NCBI RefSeq assembly: GCF_006228325.1
Contig: NZ_CP040231.1
Coordinates: 445,001 to 509,000, forward strand
Reading direction: 5' to 3'
DNA from: Streptococcus sp. 1643
GTDB lineage: Bacteria; Bacillota; Bacilli; Lactobacillales; Streptococcaceae
Length of the DNA stretch: 64,000 nucleotides
Part shown: positions 20,517 to 30,100 of the stretch, one piece after another
Position numbering within the stretch: the stretch's first letter is position 1
Layout of the letters: each line of letters opens with the position of its first letter
Translations under genes and position numbers: made by a program
Notes under the pieces: generated by a model
What the model saw: only the letters and a program-made list of their open reading frames with translations
The model's database searches: none
Told to the model about the DNA's origin: nothing

Positions 20517-21188
20517 ATGAATTTGAAAAAAAATACTGAATTAGTTTTTCAGCAAATAGCTGATGCTAGTCAAGAAGCCAACCGTGCTCTAGATGCTGTT
20601 TCAGTAATCGCAGTGACAAAGTATGTAGATGTACAAACAGCGGAAGCCTTGCTTCCGCTTGGTGTCCGTCATATAGGTGAAAATCGAGTTGATAAATTTT
20701 TAGAAAAATATCAGGCCTTGAAAGATTACCCAGTTACTTGGCATTTAATAGGAACACTACAGAGACGGAAAGTGAAAGAAGTAATCCCATTTGTGGATTA
20801 CTTTCATGCTTTAGACTCCCTAAAGTTAGCCCAGGAAATTCAAAAGAGAACAGATCATGTTATCAAGTGTTTCTTGCAGGTCAATATTTCTGGGGAAGAA
20901 AGCAAGCATGGATTTTCAAAAGAAGAATTGCTAGAACTTTTGCCAGAATTGGCTAAGTTAGATCAGATTGAGTATGTTGGTTTAATGACCATGGCTCCTT
21001 TTGAGGCAGACAGTGATGAATTGAAAGAAATTTTCAAGGATACGCAGGCTCTGCAAGCAGAAATTAGAGAAAAACAAATCCCTAATATGCCGATGACGGA
21101 GCTAAGCATGGGAATGAGTCGTGATTTTAAAGAAGCGATTCAGTTCGGCTCAACCTTTGTTCGAATCGGTACAGCATTTTTTAAATAG
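20517..21188 (+). CDS. ylmE: YggS/YlmE family pyridoxal-phosphate homeostasis protein
   Basis: 223 residues of the PLPBP (YggS) family, a single-domain PLP barrel without known catalysis that buffers PLP. The PLP lysine sits in AVTKYVD, followed by GENRVDKFLEKY, HLIGTLQRRK and the C-terminal LSMGMSRDFKEAI segment. It is placed, as usual in Gram-positives, between ftsZ and sepF. Confidence 0.93.
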   Translation: MNLKKNTELVFQQIADASQEANRALDAVSVIAVTKYVDVQTAEALLPLGVRHIGENRVDKFLEKYQALKDYPVTWHLIGTLQRRKVKEVIPFVDYFHALDSLKLAQEIQKRTDHVIKCFLQVNISGEESKHGFSKEELLELLPELAKLDQIEYVGLMTMAPFEADSDELKEIFKDTQALQAEIREKQIPNMPMTELSMGMSRDFKEAIQFGSTFVRIGTAFFK

Positions 21189-21197
21189 GAGAGAGCT

Positions 21198-21728
21198 ATG
21201 TCTTTAAAAGATAGATTCGATAAATTTATAGATTATTTTACAGAAGACGGAGAAGAAACGACTAACTACCAGACTCAACAAGAGGAAACAGTTAGCCCAG
21301 CCATCTCATCTTCTAAAGAATTACCAGCACCTGCTCAGTCAGGATCAGCAAAAGATGCAAATATTACTCGTCTTCATGCGCGTCAGCAAGAATTGGCAAT
21401 GCAAAGCCATCGTTCAGATGAGAAAGTGACAATTGACGTTCGCTATCCAAGAAAATATGAAGATGCAACTGAAATTGTAGATTTGTTGGCTGGAAATGAA
21501 AGTATTTTGATTGATTTCCAATACATGACAGAAGTACAAGCCCGTCGTTGCCTTGATTACTTGGACGGAGCCCGTCATGTCTTGGCTGGAAATATGAAAA
21601 AAGTTGCGAGTACGATGTATCTATTGACTCCTGTCAACGTTATCGTGAATATTGAAGATATCAAACTTCCAGATGAATCACAAAGCGCTGAGTTTGGTTT
21701 TGATATTAAACGAAATAGAGCAAGATAA
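21198..21728 (+). CDS. sepF: Cell division protein SepF
   Basis: 176 residues. N-terminal amphipathic membrane-binding stretch ([13 protein letters not shown]), a Gln/Ser/Pro-rich linker, and the globular SepF domain from about residue 80 ([20 protein letters not shown] ... [10 protein letters not shown]) that polymerises and binds the FtsZ tail. Its stop overlaps the ylmG start (TAATG), showing translational coupling. Confidence 0.95.
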   Translation: MSLKDRFDKFIDYFTEDGEETTNYQTQQEETVSPAISSSKELPAPAQSGSAKDANITRLHARQQELAMQSHRSDEKVTIDVRYPRKYEDATEIVDLLAGNESILIDFQYMTEVQARRCLDYLDGARHVLAGNMKKVASTMYLLTPVNVIVNIEDIKLPDESQSAEFGFDIKRNRAR

Positions 21729-21988
21729 TGATTTTCTTAATTCGTTTAATCCAAAATGCGGTTAGCATTTACTCGATCATTCTCGTTGCATTTGCTCTTC
21801 TTTCATGGTTTCCAAATGCCTATGAAAGCCAGCTAGGTCGCTTAGTTATCAGACTTGCTCGCCCAGTTATTGAGCCTCTTCGTAAGCTCAATCTACAATT
21901 TGCTGGTCTTGATTTTACGGTTTGGGCGGCGCTGATTTTGATTCAGTTTGTTGGAAATATCTTAACACGACTAGTCCTATTACTATGA
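21728..21988 (+). CDS. ylmG: YggT family membrane protein YlmG
   Basis: 86 residues with two membrane helices (about 5-25 and 65-84) and the linking PVIEPLRKLNLQFAGLDFT segment typical of YggT/YlmG. Its exact role is unknown; it belongs to the division cluster. The stop overlaps the ylmH start (ATGA). Confidence 0.92.
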   Translation: MIFLIRLIQNAVSIYSIILVAFALLSWFPNAYESQLGRLVIRLARPVIEPLRKLNLQFAGLDFTVWAALILIQFVGNILTRLVLLL

Positions 21989-22776
21989 CAGTAAATCGAG
22001 CCATTTATCAGCATTTTTCCCAAGATGATATTCCTTTTATTGATAAGGGATTAGAGTGGATCAAGCGGGTAGAAGATACATATGCACCGGTGCTTACTCC
22101 ATTTATCAATCCCCATCAGGAACAGATCTTGAGGGTGTTAGCTGGGACATATGGACTGGGTTGCCAAAGTAGTGGTGATTTTCTTTCGACAGAGTCGGTT
22201 CGAGTTCTTCTCTATCCAGATTACTTTGAACCAGAGATATCAGACTTTGAAATGGCCTTGTTGGAAATCTGCTATCCGAGTAAGTTTGAACAACTGAGTC
22301 ATGGAAAAATATTGGGAACAATCATCAACCAGCTAGGAATTGACCGTAAATTATTTGGTGATATCTTGGTAGATGAAAAGAGAGCACAGATTTTTGTCAA
22401 TCGTGATTTCATTCCTCTTTTTCAGGATGGAATAAGAAAGATTGGCAGACTTCCTGTATCGCTGGAGGAACGTCCTTTTACCGATAGGATTTTGTCTAAA
22501 ATTGATTATAGAGAACGAGAAATTTTAGTTTCGAGTTTTCGATTGGATGCCCTCTTATCAAGTGCCTTGAAATTATCTAGAAACCAAGCTAGTCAACTGA
22601 TAGAGAAAAAATCTGTCCAGGTAAACTATCATGTGGTTGAAAAAAGTGATTACCAGGTTACAGTTGGAGATTTGATCAGTGTGAGAAAGTTTGGTCGTTT
22701 GAAAGTTGTCAAAGACAATGGTCAGACCAAAAAGGATAAGAAAAAACTAACAGTCCGGCTACTTTTAAGCAAGTGA
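21985..22776 (+). CDS. ylmH: S4-domain RNA-binding protein YlmH
   Basis: 263 residues. N-terminal YlmH-type domain (IYQHFSQDD, YPDYF near residue 68) and a C-terminal S4 RNA-binding domain (REREILVSSFRLDALLSSAL ... LIEKKSVQVNY). The start at 21985 overlaps the ylmG stop by four bases and matches the usual N terminus; a longer in-frame start at 21922 would lie inside ylmG. Confidence 0.93.
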   Translation: MTVNRAIYQHFSQDDIPFIDKGLEWIKRVEDTYAPVLTPFINPHQEQILRVLAGTYGLGCQSSGDFLSTESVRVLLYPDYFEPEISDFEMALLEICYPSKFEQLSHGKILGTIINQLGIDRKLFGDILVDEKRAQIFVNRDFIPLFQDGIRKIGRLPVSLEERPFTDRILSKIDYREREILVSSFRLDALLSSALKLSRNQASQLIEKKSVQVNYHVVEKSDYQVTVGDLISVRKFGRLKVVKDNGQTKKDKKKLTVRLLLSK

Positions 22777-22784
22777 GAAGAAAT

Positions 22785-23039
22785 ATGTCGATTACACCAC
22801 AAGAAATAAGTGATAAAGCTTTCTCAAGAACATTCAGAGGCTACAATCAGGAAGAAGTTGACCTCTTTCTTGATAAGATTTACTTTGAATTAGAGGAGAT
22901 GATTCGATACAAAGATGAAACTGAACTCTATATCAAAAAACTAGAAGAACGTCTTTCCTATTATACGAATGATATTCCTAAGAGAACAGTAACAAGCGAG
23001 CAAGAACCAGAAGCAATTAATGATTCTATTTTTTATTAA
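22785..23039 (+). CDS. Stand-alone DivIVA N-terminal domain protein (mini-DivIVA)
   Basis: 84 residues, an almost complete paralogue of the first 65 residues of the downstream DivIVA: MSITPQEISDKAFSRTFRGY against MPITSLEIKDKTFGTRFRGF, and KKLEERLSYY against KSLEERLSYF. The membrane-inserting F17-R18 pair known from B. subtilis DivIVA is kept. It then ends after a short acidic tail, without the coiled coil or C-terminal domain. ATG 22785 is preferred over GTG 22773 by alignment with divIVA. It lies 8 bp after ylmH and 16 bp before divIVA. The pneumococcal cluster, as recalled, has no such gene. Confidence 0.85.
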   Translation: MSITPQEISDKAFSRTFRGYNQEEVDLFLDKIYFELEEMIRYKDETELYIKKLEERLSYYTNDIPKRTVTSEQEPEAINDSIFY

Positions 23040-23055
23040 GTAAGTGAGGAAAAGT

Positions 23056-23850
23056 ATGCCAATTACATCGTTAGAAATTAAAGATAAAACCTTTGGCACA
23101 AGATTTAGAGGTTTTGACCCAGAAGAAGTAGACGAGTTTCTTGATATCGTTGTTCGTGATTATGAAGACTTGGTTCGTAGTAATCACGATAAAGAGACAC
23201 ACATCAAAAGTTTGGAAGAACGTTTGTCTTACTTTGATGAGATGAAGGATTCCTTGAGTCAGTCAGTTTTGATTGCTCAAGATACAGCTGAGCGTGTCAA
23301 ACAAGCTGCTCAAGAACGTTCAAACAATATTATTCAACAAGCTGAACAAGATGCTCAGCGTTTGCTTGAAGAAGCGAAATACAAGGCAAATGAAATTCTC
23401 CGTCAGGCTACAGATAATGCGAAGAGAGTGGCTGTTGAGACAGAAGAGTTGAAGAACAAGAGCCGTGTATTCCATCAACGCCTCAAGTCTACGATTGAAA
23501 GTCAGTTAGCAATTGTTGAATCATCTGATTGGGAAGATATTCTTCGCCCAACAGCTACTTACCTTCAGACAAGTGATGAAGCCTTTAAAGAAGTGGTTGG
23601 TGAAGTTCTTGGTGAATCCGTATCTTTACAACCAGAGGAAGAACCAATTGATATGACTCGTCAATTCACACCAGAAGAGGTTGCTGAATTACAAGCTCGT
23701 ATCGAGGCTGGTAACAAAGAATTAGCTGAGTTTGAAGCTCAACAAAATCAACAGACAGAAGAAAGTGACCAGCATGAAGAGTCAGTTGAAGTAGAAGCTA
23801 CTGCGGCAACTGAGAACGATGCAAATAAAGAATCTGTTCTTATCCTATAA
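23056..23850 (+). CDS. divIVA: Cell division and polarity protein DivIVA
   Basis: 264 residues. N-terminal membrane-binding domain with F17-R18 in TRFRGFDPEEVDEFLD, then a long coiled coil (about 30-150, rich in Glu/Gln/Ala heptads), a conserved C-terminal segment (STIESQLAIVESSDWEDILRP) and an acidic tail. It targets the septum and poles and in streptococci is a substrate of the kinase StkP (family knowledge). ATG 23056 chosen with SD GTGAGGA; the upstream GTG 23044 is unlikely. Confidence 0.96.
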   Translation: MPITSLEIKDKTFGTRFRGFDPEEVDEFLDIVVRDYEDLVRSNHDKETHIKSLEERLSYFDEMKDSLSQSVLIAQDTAERVKQAAQERSNNIIQQAEQDAQRLLEEAKYKANEILRQATDNAKRVAVETEELKNKSRVFHQRLKSTIESQLAIVESSDWEDILRPTATYLQTSDEAFKEVVGEVLGESVSLQPEEEPIDMTRQFTPEEVAELQARIEAGNKELAEFEAQQNQQTEESDQHEESVEVEATAATENDANKESVLIL

Positions 23851-23856
23851 AAAATG

Positions 23857-24076
23857 TGAGAACAAGATCCAACCAACTATATTTTCAGCGAGCGGGAGAT
23901 GGTGAGAGTCCTGCAATCCCTAGTGGTTAGATTATCCTCTCAAGCAATCCAGTCTGAAAGCAGTAAGACTGGACGTCCCCCACGTTACGGGAAAAGAGGA
24001 AAAGAGACGCTGTCTTTTTTCGAACAAAGGTGGTACCACGATTTTCGTCCTTTTTGCGAATCGTGGTTTTTATTTT
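23857..24076 (+). promoter_or_regulatory. T-box leader (Ile) of ileS
   Basis: The T-box sequence AAAGGTGGTACCACG (24026-24040) overlaps the left arm of a terminator: CCACGATT (24037-24044) / AATCGTGG (24059-24066) followed by T. Upstream, AGCGAG and GGTGAGAGTCC (stem I motifs) are visible, and ATC at 23934-23936 in GATTATCCTCTC is the candidate isoleucine specifier codon. Uncharged tRNA-Ile should stabilise the antiterminator and allow ileS expression. Confidence 0.9.
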
Positions 24077-24101
24077 GTCATTTTAAATTAAAGGAGTAAC
24101 A

Positions 24102-26894
24102 ATGAAACTTAAAGAAACCCTCAATCTAGGGAAAACAGACTTTCCTATGCGTGCTGGTCTTCCAACCAAAGAACCAGTTTGGCAAAAAGAATGGGAAGAA
24201 GCAAAACTTTACCAACGTCGTCAAGAATTGAACCAAGGGAAACCACATTTCACCTTGCATGATGGACCTCCGTATGCAAACGGAAATATCCACGTTGGAC
24301 ATTCCATGAACAAGATTTCTAAAGATATTATTGTTCGTTCTAAGTCTATGTCAGGATTTTACGCCCCTTATATTCCAGGTTGGGATACACATGGATTGCC
24401 AATCGAGCAAGTCTTGGCAAAACAGGGCGTTAAACGCAAAGAAATGGACTTGGTTGAGTACTTGAAACTTTGCCGCGAGTACGCTCTTTCTCAAGTAGAT
24501 AAACAACGTGAAGACTTTAAACGATTGGGTGTTTCTGGTGACTGGGAAAATCCTTATGTGACTTTGACTCCGGACTATGAAGCGGCTCAGATCCGTGTCT
24601 TCGGAGAAATGGCTAAGAAAGGCTACATCTACCGTGGTGCCAAGCCAGTTTACTGGTCATGGTCATCTGAGTCAGCCCTTGCAGAAGCAGAAATTGAATA
24701 CCATGACTTGCTTTCAACTTCCCTTTACTATGCTAACCGCGTCAAAGACGGAAAAGGTGTCCTAGATACAGACACTTACATCGTAGTTTGGACAACTACT
24801 CCATTTACTATCACAGCTTCTCGTGGTTTGACAGTTGGAGCTGATATTGACTACGTAGTCGTTCAACCAGCTGGTGAATCTCGTAAGTTTGTAGTTGCTT
24901 CAGAATTGTTGAATAGTCTGTCTGAGAAATTCGGCTGGGCTGATGTTCAAGTCTTGGCGACCTACCGTGGTCAAGAATTGAATCACATCGTAACAGTCCA
25001 CCCATGGGATACGGCTGTAGATGAGTTGGTAATCCTTGGTGACCACGTTACGACTGACTCTGGTACTGGTATTGTCCATACAGCCCCTGGTTTTGGTGAG
25101 GACGACTACAATGTCGGTGTTGCCAACGGCCTTGAAGTTGCTGTAACAGTTAACGAACGCGGTATTATGATGGAAAATGCTGGTCCTGAATTTGCGGGTC
25201 AGTTCTATGACAAGGTTGTGCCGACTGTTATCGAAAAACTGGGTGATTTGCTCCTTGCTCAAGAAGAAATTTCTCACTCATACCCATTTGACTGGCGTAC
25301 GAAAAAACCGATCATCTGGCGTGCTGTTCCACAGTGGTTTGCTTCTGTATCTAAATTCCGCCAAGAAATCTTGGATGAAATTGAAAAAGTGAAGTTCCAC
25401 TCAGAATGGGGGAAAGTTCGTCTCTACAATATGATTCGTGACCGTGGCGACTGGGTTATCTCTCGTCAACGTGCTTGGGGAGTTCCCCTTCCTATCTTCT
25501 ATGCTGAAGACGGAACGCCAATCATGACAGCTGAAACGATTGAGCACGTGGCTCAACTCTTTGAGGAACACGGTTCTATCATCTGGTGGGAACGTGATGC
25601 TAAGGACCTCTTGCCAGAAGGATTTACTCATCCAGGTTCACCAAATGGCGAGTTCAAGAAAGAAACAGATATCATGGACGTATGGTTTGACTCAGGTTCA
25701 TCATGGAATGGAGTAGTGGTCAACCGTCCAGAACTCAAATACCCAGCAGATCTTTACCTTGAAGGTTCTGACCAGTACCGTGGTTGGTTCAACTCATCAC
25801 TTATCACATCTGTTGCTAATCATGGCGTTGCTCCTTACAAACAAATCTTGTCACAAGGATTTGCCCTTGATGGTAAAGGTGAGAAGATGTCTAAATCTCT
25901 TGGAAATACCATTGCTCCAAGTGATGTTGAAAAACAATTTGGTGCGGAAATCTTGCGTCTCTGGGTAACAAGTGTGGACTCAAGCAATGACGTGCGTATC
26001 TCTATGGATATCTTGAGCCAAGTCTCTGAAACTTACCGTAAGATCCGTAACACTCTTCGTTTCTTGATTGCCAACACATCTGACTTTAATCCAGCTCAAG
26101 ACGCAGTAGCTTACGATGAGCTTCGTTCTGTTGACAAGTACATGACCATTCGCTTTAACCAGCTTGTGAAGACCATTCGTGATGCCTATGCCAACTTTGA
26201 ATTCTTGACAATTTACAAGGCCTTGGTGAACTTTATCAACGTTGATTTGTCAGCCTTCTACCTTGACTTTGCCAAAGACGTTGTTTACATCGAGGGTGCC
26301 AAATCATTGGAACGCCGTCAAATGCAGACTGTCTTCTATGACATTCTTGTGAAAATCACCAAACTCTTGACACCAATCCTTCCTCACACAGCAGAGGAAA
26401 TCTGGTCCTATCTTGAGTTTGAAGCTGAAGAATTCGTTCAATTGTCAGAATTGCCAGAGGCTCAAACTTTTGCCAACCAAGAAGAAATCTTGGATACATG
26501 GGCAGCTTTCATGGAATTCCGTGGACAGGCTCAAAAAGCCTTGGAAGAAGCTCGTAATGCAAAAGTTATCGGTAAATCACTTGAGGCTCACTTGACAGTT
26601 TACCCAAATGAAGTGGTGAAAACTCTTCTTGGAGCGGTGGATAGCAATGTGGCTCAACTCTTGATCGTGTCAGAATTGACCATCGCTGAAGGTACAGCTC
26701 CAGAAGGTGCAGTTAGCTTCGAAGATGTCGCCTTCACAGTTGAACGCGCTACAGGTGAAGTATGTGACCGTTGCCGTCGTATCGATCCAACTACTGCAGA
26801 ACGTAGCTACCATGCAGTCATCTGTGACCACTGTGCAAGCATCGTAGAAGAAAACTTTGCGGATGCAGTTGCAGAAGGATTTGAAGCGAAATAA
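24102..26894 (+). CDS. ileS: Isoleucyl-tRNA synthetase
   Basis: 930 residues, class I synthetase. Signature 1 is HVGHS in [11 protein letters not shown], signature 2 is KMSKS beginning at K595 in [10 protein letters not shown]. The inserted editing domain (CP1) holds WTTTPFT and the [10 protein letters not shown] segment. The C-terminal zinc-binding end CDRCRR...CDHC is present. It is under the Ile T-box just upstream and ends before a strong terminator. Confidence 0.98.
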   Translation: MKLKETLNLGKTDFPMRAGLPTKEPVWQKEWEEAKLYQRRQELNQGKPHFTLHDGPPYANGNIHVGHSMNKISKDIIVRSKSMSGFYAPYIPGWDTHGLPIEQVLAKQGVKRKEMDLVEYLKLCREYALSQVDKQREDFKRLGVSGDWENPYVTLTPDYEAAQIRVFGEMAKKGYIYRGAKPVYWSWSSESALAEAEIEYHDLLSTSLYYANRVKDGKGVLDTDTYIVVWTTTPFTITASRGLTVGADIDYVVVQPAGESRKFVVASELLNSLSEKFGWADVQVLATYRGQELNHIVTVHPWDTAVDELVILGDHVTTDSGTGIVHTAPGFGEDDYNVGVANGLEVAVTVNERGIMMENAGPEFAGQFYDKVVPTVIEKLGDLLLAQEEISHSYPFDWRTKKPIIWRAVPQWFASVSKFRQEILDEIEKVKFHSEWGKVRLYNMIRDRGDWVISRQRAWGVPLPIFYAEDGTPIMTAETIEHVAQLFEEHGSIIWWERDAKDLLPEGFTHPGSPNGEFKKETDIMDVWFDSGSSWNGVVVNRPELKYPADLYLEGSDQYRGWFNSSLITSVANHGVAPYKQILSQGFALDGKGEKMSKSLGNTIAPSDVEKQFGAEILRLWVTSVDSSNDVRISMDILSQVSETYRKIRNTLRFLIANTSDFNPAQDAVAYDELRSVDKYMTIRFNQLVKTIRDAYANFEFLTIYKALVNFINVDLSAFYLDFAKDVVYIEGAKSLERRQMQTVFYDILVKITKLLTPILPHTAEEIWSYLEFEAEEFVQLSELPEAQTFANQEEILDTWAAFMEFRGQAQKALEEARNAKVIGKSLEAHLTVYPNEVVKTLLGAVDSNVAQLLIVSELTIAEGTAPEGAVSFEDVAFTVERATGEVCDRCRRIDPTTAERSYHAVICDHCASIVEENFADAVAEGFEAK

Positions 26895-26944
26895 TCAGAT
26901 TAGAAATATGTCTTCTCATAGTTTAAGATGAGAGGAAAGGTAAA

Positions 26945-26974
26945 AGAGAGAAAGTCATTTCTCTCTTTTTTTTT
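26945..26974 (+). terminator. Terminator of ileS
   Basis: AGAGAGAAA (26945-26953) / TTTCTCTCT (26958-26966) followed by a run of T. The rest of the gap to 27121 is AT-rich without a recognisable feature. Confidence 0.85.
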
Positions 26975-27121
26975 GCTGGTAAAAGCTTAGGACAAAGATA
27001 TAGAAATTCAACATTTTTAGGGAGAGTTTTAAGTTGATTTTTTGAGATTTTTTAAAAAGAGGAGTCGTTTTTCGGTAATTTTAAAAAGCATGTGTTGCTT
27101 CTAAAAATCGCGACAAATAAT

Positions 27122-27150
27122 TTGAATAATCAAGTGAAATCAGGTAGAAT
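27122..27150 (+). promoter_or_regulatory. Promoter of the first M26 protease gene
   Basis: TTGAAT (27122-27127), 17 bp, TAGAAT (27145-27150). Sequence from the -35 box past the -10 box is nearly identical to the promoter of the second protease gene (35634-35662). Confidence 0.7.
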
Positions 27151-27190
27151 AGAAAGGATTGAATAATATATTGAAAAGGAAATCTTTAGA

Positions 27191-30100
27191 ATGACACATC
27201 AGTTTTATGGAGAAAAACGACAGCGCTTTTCTTTCCGGAAGTTGTCCGTTGGGCTCGTTTCGGCGACTATTGGAAGCTTCTTTTTGAGTGGCCAAATAGC
27301 TGGGGACTTGACCTATGTGAAGGCAGCAGAAATTCAAAGTCAGCAGTCTGCTCAGGTCAAATACCACTACGTAGTGGAGTCTGAATTGACGGAGGCAGAG
27401 AAGAGTGCCTTGATCAGGGAGATTCCAAAGCATGTTGAGGATGCTTCAGAGACCTATTACTTAGTTTATCGTCCGACTACTCAAGGGGATTCATCTGGAG
27501 TATTCCCTAAGACAGGTCATTCCGGTCTTTGGGAATCAACTTTTACAGCGATGGGTCTTGCATTACTAGTGCTTGTAGTTGTTAGAGGCAGGAACGGGAA
27601 GAGGTATTTATCTTCTATCTTGTTGGTAACTGGAATGGGATCCATACTGCTATCTCCAACAGTCTTAGCAGTGACGAATATCGAACTTGCGGCATATAAT
27701 CAAAGTCTTAACTTGGGTCTTGGAGATGCACTTCCAGCGCCATTGAAAATTGACGGTTACGACTATATCGGTTATCTAAAGAATGAAGAACAAAATGATA
27801 GTCATTTAGCTCATTCTGCTCTGAAGGAAAATCCGACACTTGACTGGGAGAAAGAGAAGGGAAGTGAACTTAAACCGAGTGAAACAAATCTTGATATGAA
27901 AGAGATTGTTTCAGATAAGGGGGATGCTTTAACTGAGGAAGAAAGAGAAGCTATAGCTGCCAAGGAGAGAGAGTCTGCTCGTCTAAGCACCGTTTATGAC
28001 TTGCCAGAACTAAAAATTAGCGAGCAGGAGTCAGTTCAAGAACTTCCTTATCAGACAAAATACCAGTATTCTGATGAATTGGCTCAAGGCCAATCAAAAG
28101 TTATACAATCAGGTGTTCGAGGTCAACGTACAGTAGTGACTCGTCATTTTCGTAAGGATCAAGAAATCGTGAAAAGCGAAATGATTTCTGATCAAGTGAC
28201 GCTTGAACCTGTTTCTGAAATTATTTTAGTTGGAACAGCTCCAACTAACTCGATACCCAAAGAAACTCCAGTTCATGAAGTTCCAGAATTGGAAGAATAT
28301 GGCACAACTCCTGAGACAGCGCCAGTTCACAAAGTTCCAGAACTGACGGAATACGGTACAACTCCTGAAACAGCGCCTGTTCATGAAGCACCAGAATTGA
28401 CAGAATACGGAACTAGTCCTGATACGTCTCCGGTTCGTGAGACTCCAGAACTGACAGAATATGGCACAAGTCCTGAAACATCTCCAGTTCACGAAGTTCC
28501 AGAATTGACAGAATATGGCACCAGTCCCGAGACATCACCAGTTCAAGAGATTCCAGAACTGACGGAATATGGCACAACTCCAGAAACAGCGCCTGTTCAA
28601 GAGAACTCTGAGTTGGAATTGACTACAAATGATGAGGTTAGAATAGAAAAGATTGATTTTTCTATTGACGAGCAATATACAGATGAGATTCCAGAAGGAA
28701 GTCGTCAAATCACAACTCCGGGAGTCCAAGGTAAACGAACCATCAAGACTCGTGTCTACAGTTCTAACGGTCAAGAGGTTGACCGCCAAGAGTTGTCCAA
28801 CGAGGAAACACTAGCTCCCGTAACACAAATCGTCAAGGTCGGCACGGCTAAGCCAAACATGGTACCGAACGATCCACCGAAAGCAGACGCACTGCCAGAG
28901 TATCCGTTGACTTATACCGACGAAACGCGCGTAGAGAAAATAGCCTTCAATATCGAGGAGCAATATACGGATGAGCTAGTTCAAGATGCTCGTCAAATCG
29001 CCACTCCAGGAGTCCAAGGTGAACGGACTATCAAGACCCGTGTCTACAGTTCCAACGGTCAGGAAATCGATCGCCAAGAGTTGTCTAATGAGGAAACTCT
29101 AGCTCCCGTAACGCAAGTGGTCAAAGTTGGAACGGCTAAGCCAACTATGGTACCGAATGAAGCTCCGAAAGCAGACGCTCTTCCAGAGTATCCGTTGACA
29201 TATACGGATGAAACCCTCGTAGAGAAAATAGCCTTTAACATCGAGGAGCAATATACGGATGAGCTTGTTCGAGATGCTCGTCAAATCACAACTCCGGGTG
29301 TTGAGGGTGAGCGCACGATTAAGACTCGTGTCTACAGTTCTAACGGTCAGGAAATCGACCGTCAAGAACTTTCGAATGAAGAAACCTTGGCTCCCGTAAC
29401 GCAAATTGTCAAAGTCGGCACGGCTAAGCCAACTATGGTACCGAATGAAGCTCCGAAAGCAGACGCTCTTCCAGAGTATCCGTTGACATATACGGATGAA
29501 ACCCGCATTGAGAAGATTGCGTTCAATATCGAGGAGCAATATACCGATGAATTGGTTCGTGATGCCCGCCAAATCACAACTCCAGGAGTTCAAGGTGAGC
29601 GTACGATTAAGACCCGAATCTACAGTTCCAACGGTCAAGTTGTTGACCGTCAAGAACTTTCGAATGAAGAAACCTTGTCTCCAGTAACACAAATCGTCAA
29701 AGTCGGAACTGCTAAACCAACCATGGTACCGAACGAAGCACCGAAAGCAGATGCTCTGCCAGAATATCCACTGACTTATACCGATGAAACTCGCGTTGAG
29801 AAAATAGCCTTCAACATTGAGGAGCAATATACCGATGAATTGGTTCGAGATGCTCGTCAAATCACAACTCCGGGTGTTGAGGGTGAGCGGACCATTAAGA
29901 CTCGTGTCTACAGTTCTAACGATCAAGTTGTTGACCGTCAAGAATTGTCTAATGAAGAAACCTTGGCTCCTGTAACGCAAATTGTCAAAGTCGGCACAAC
30001 TAAGCCAAACATGGTACCAAGCGATGCGCCAAAAGCAGTCGCTTTGCCAGAGTATCCACTCACTTATACCGACGAAACTCGGGTTGAGAAAATTAATTTC

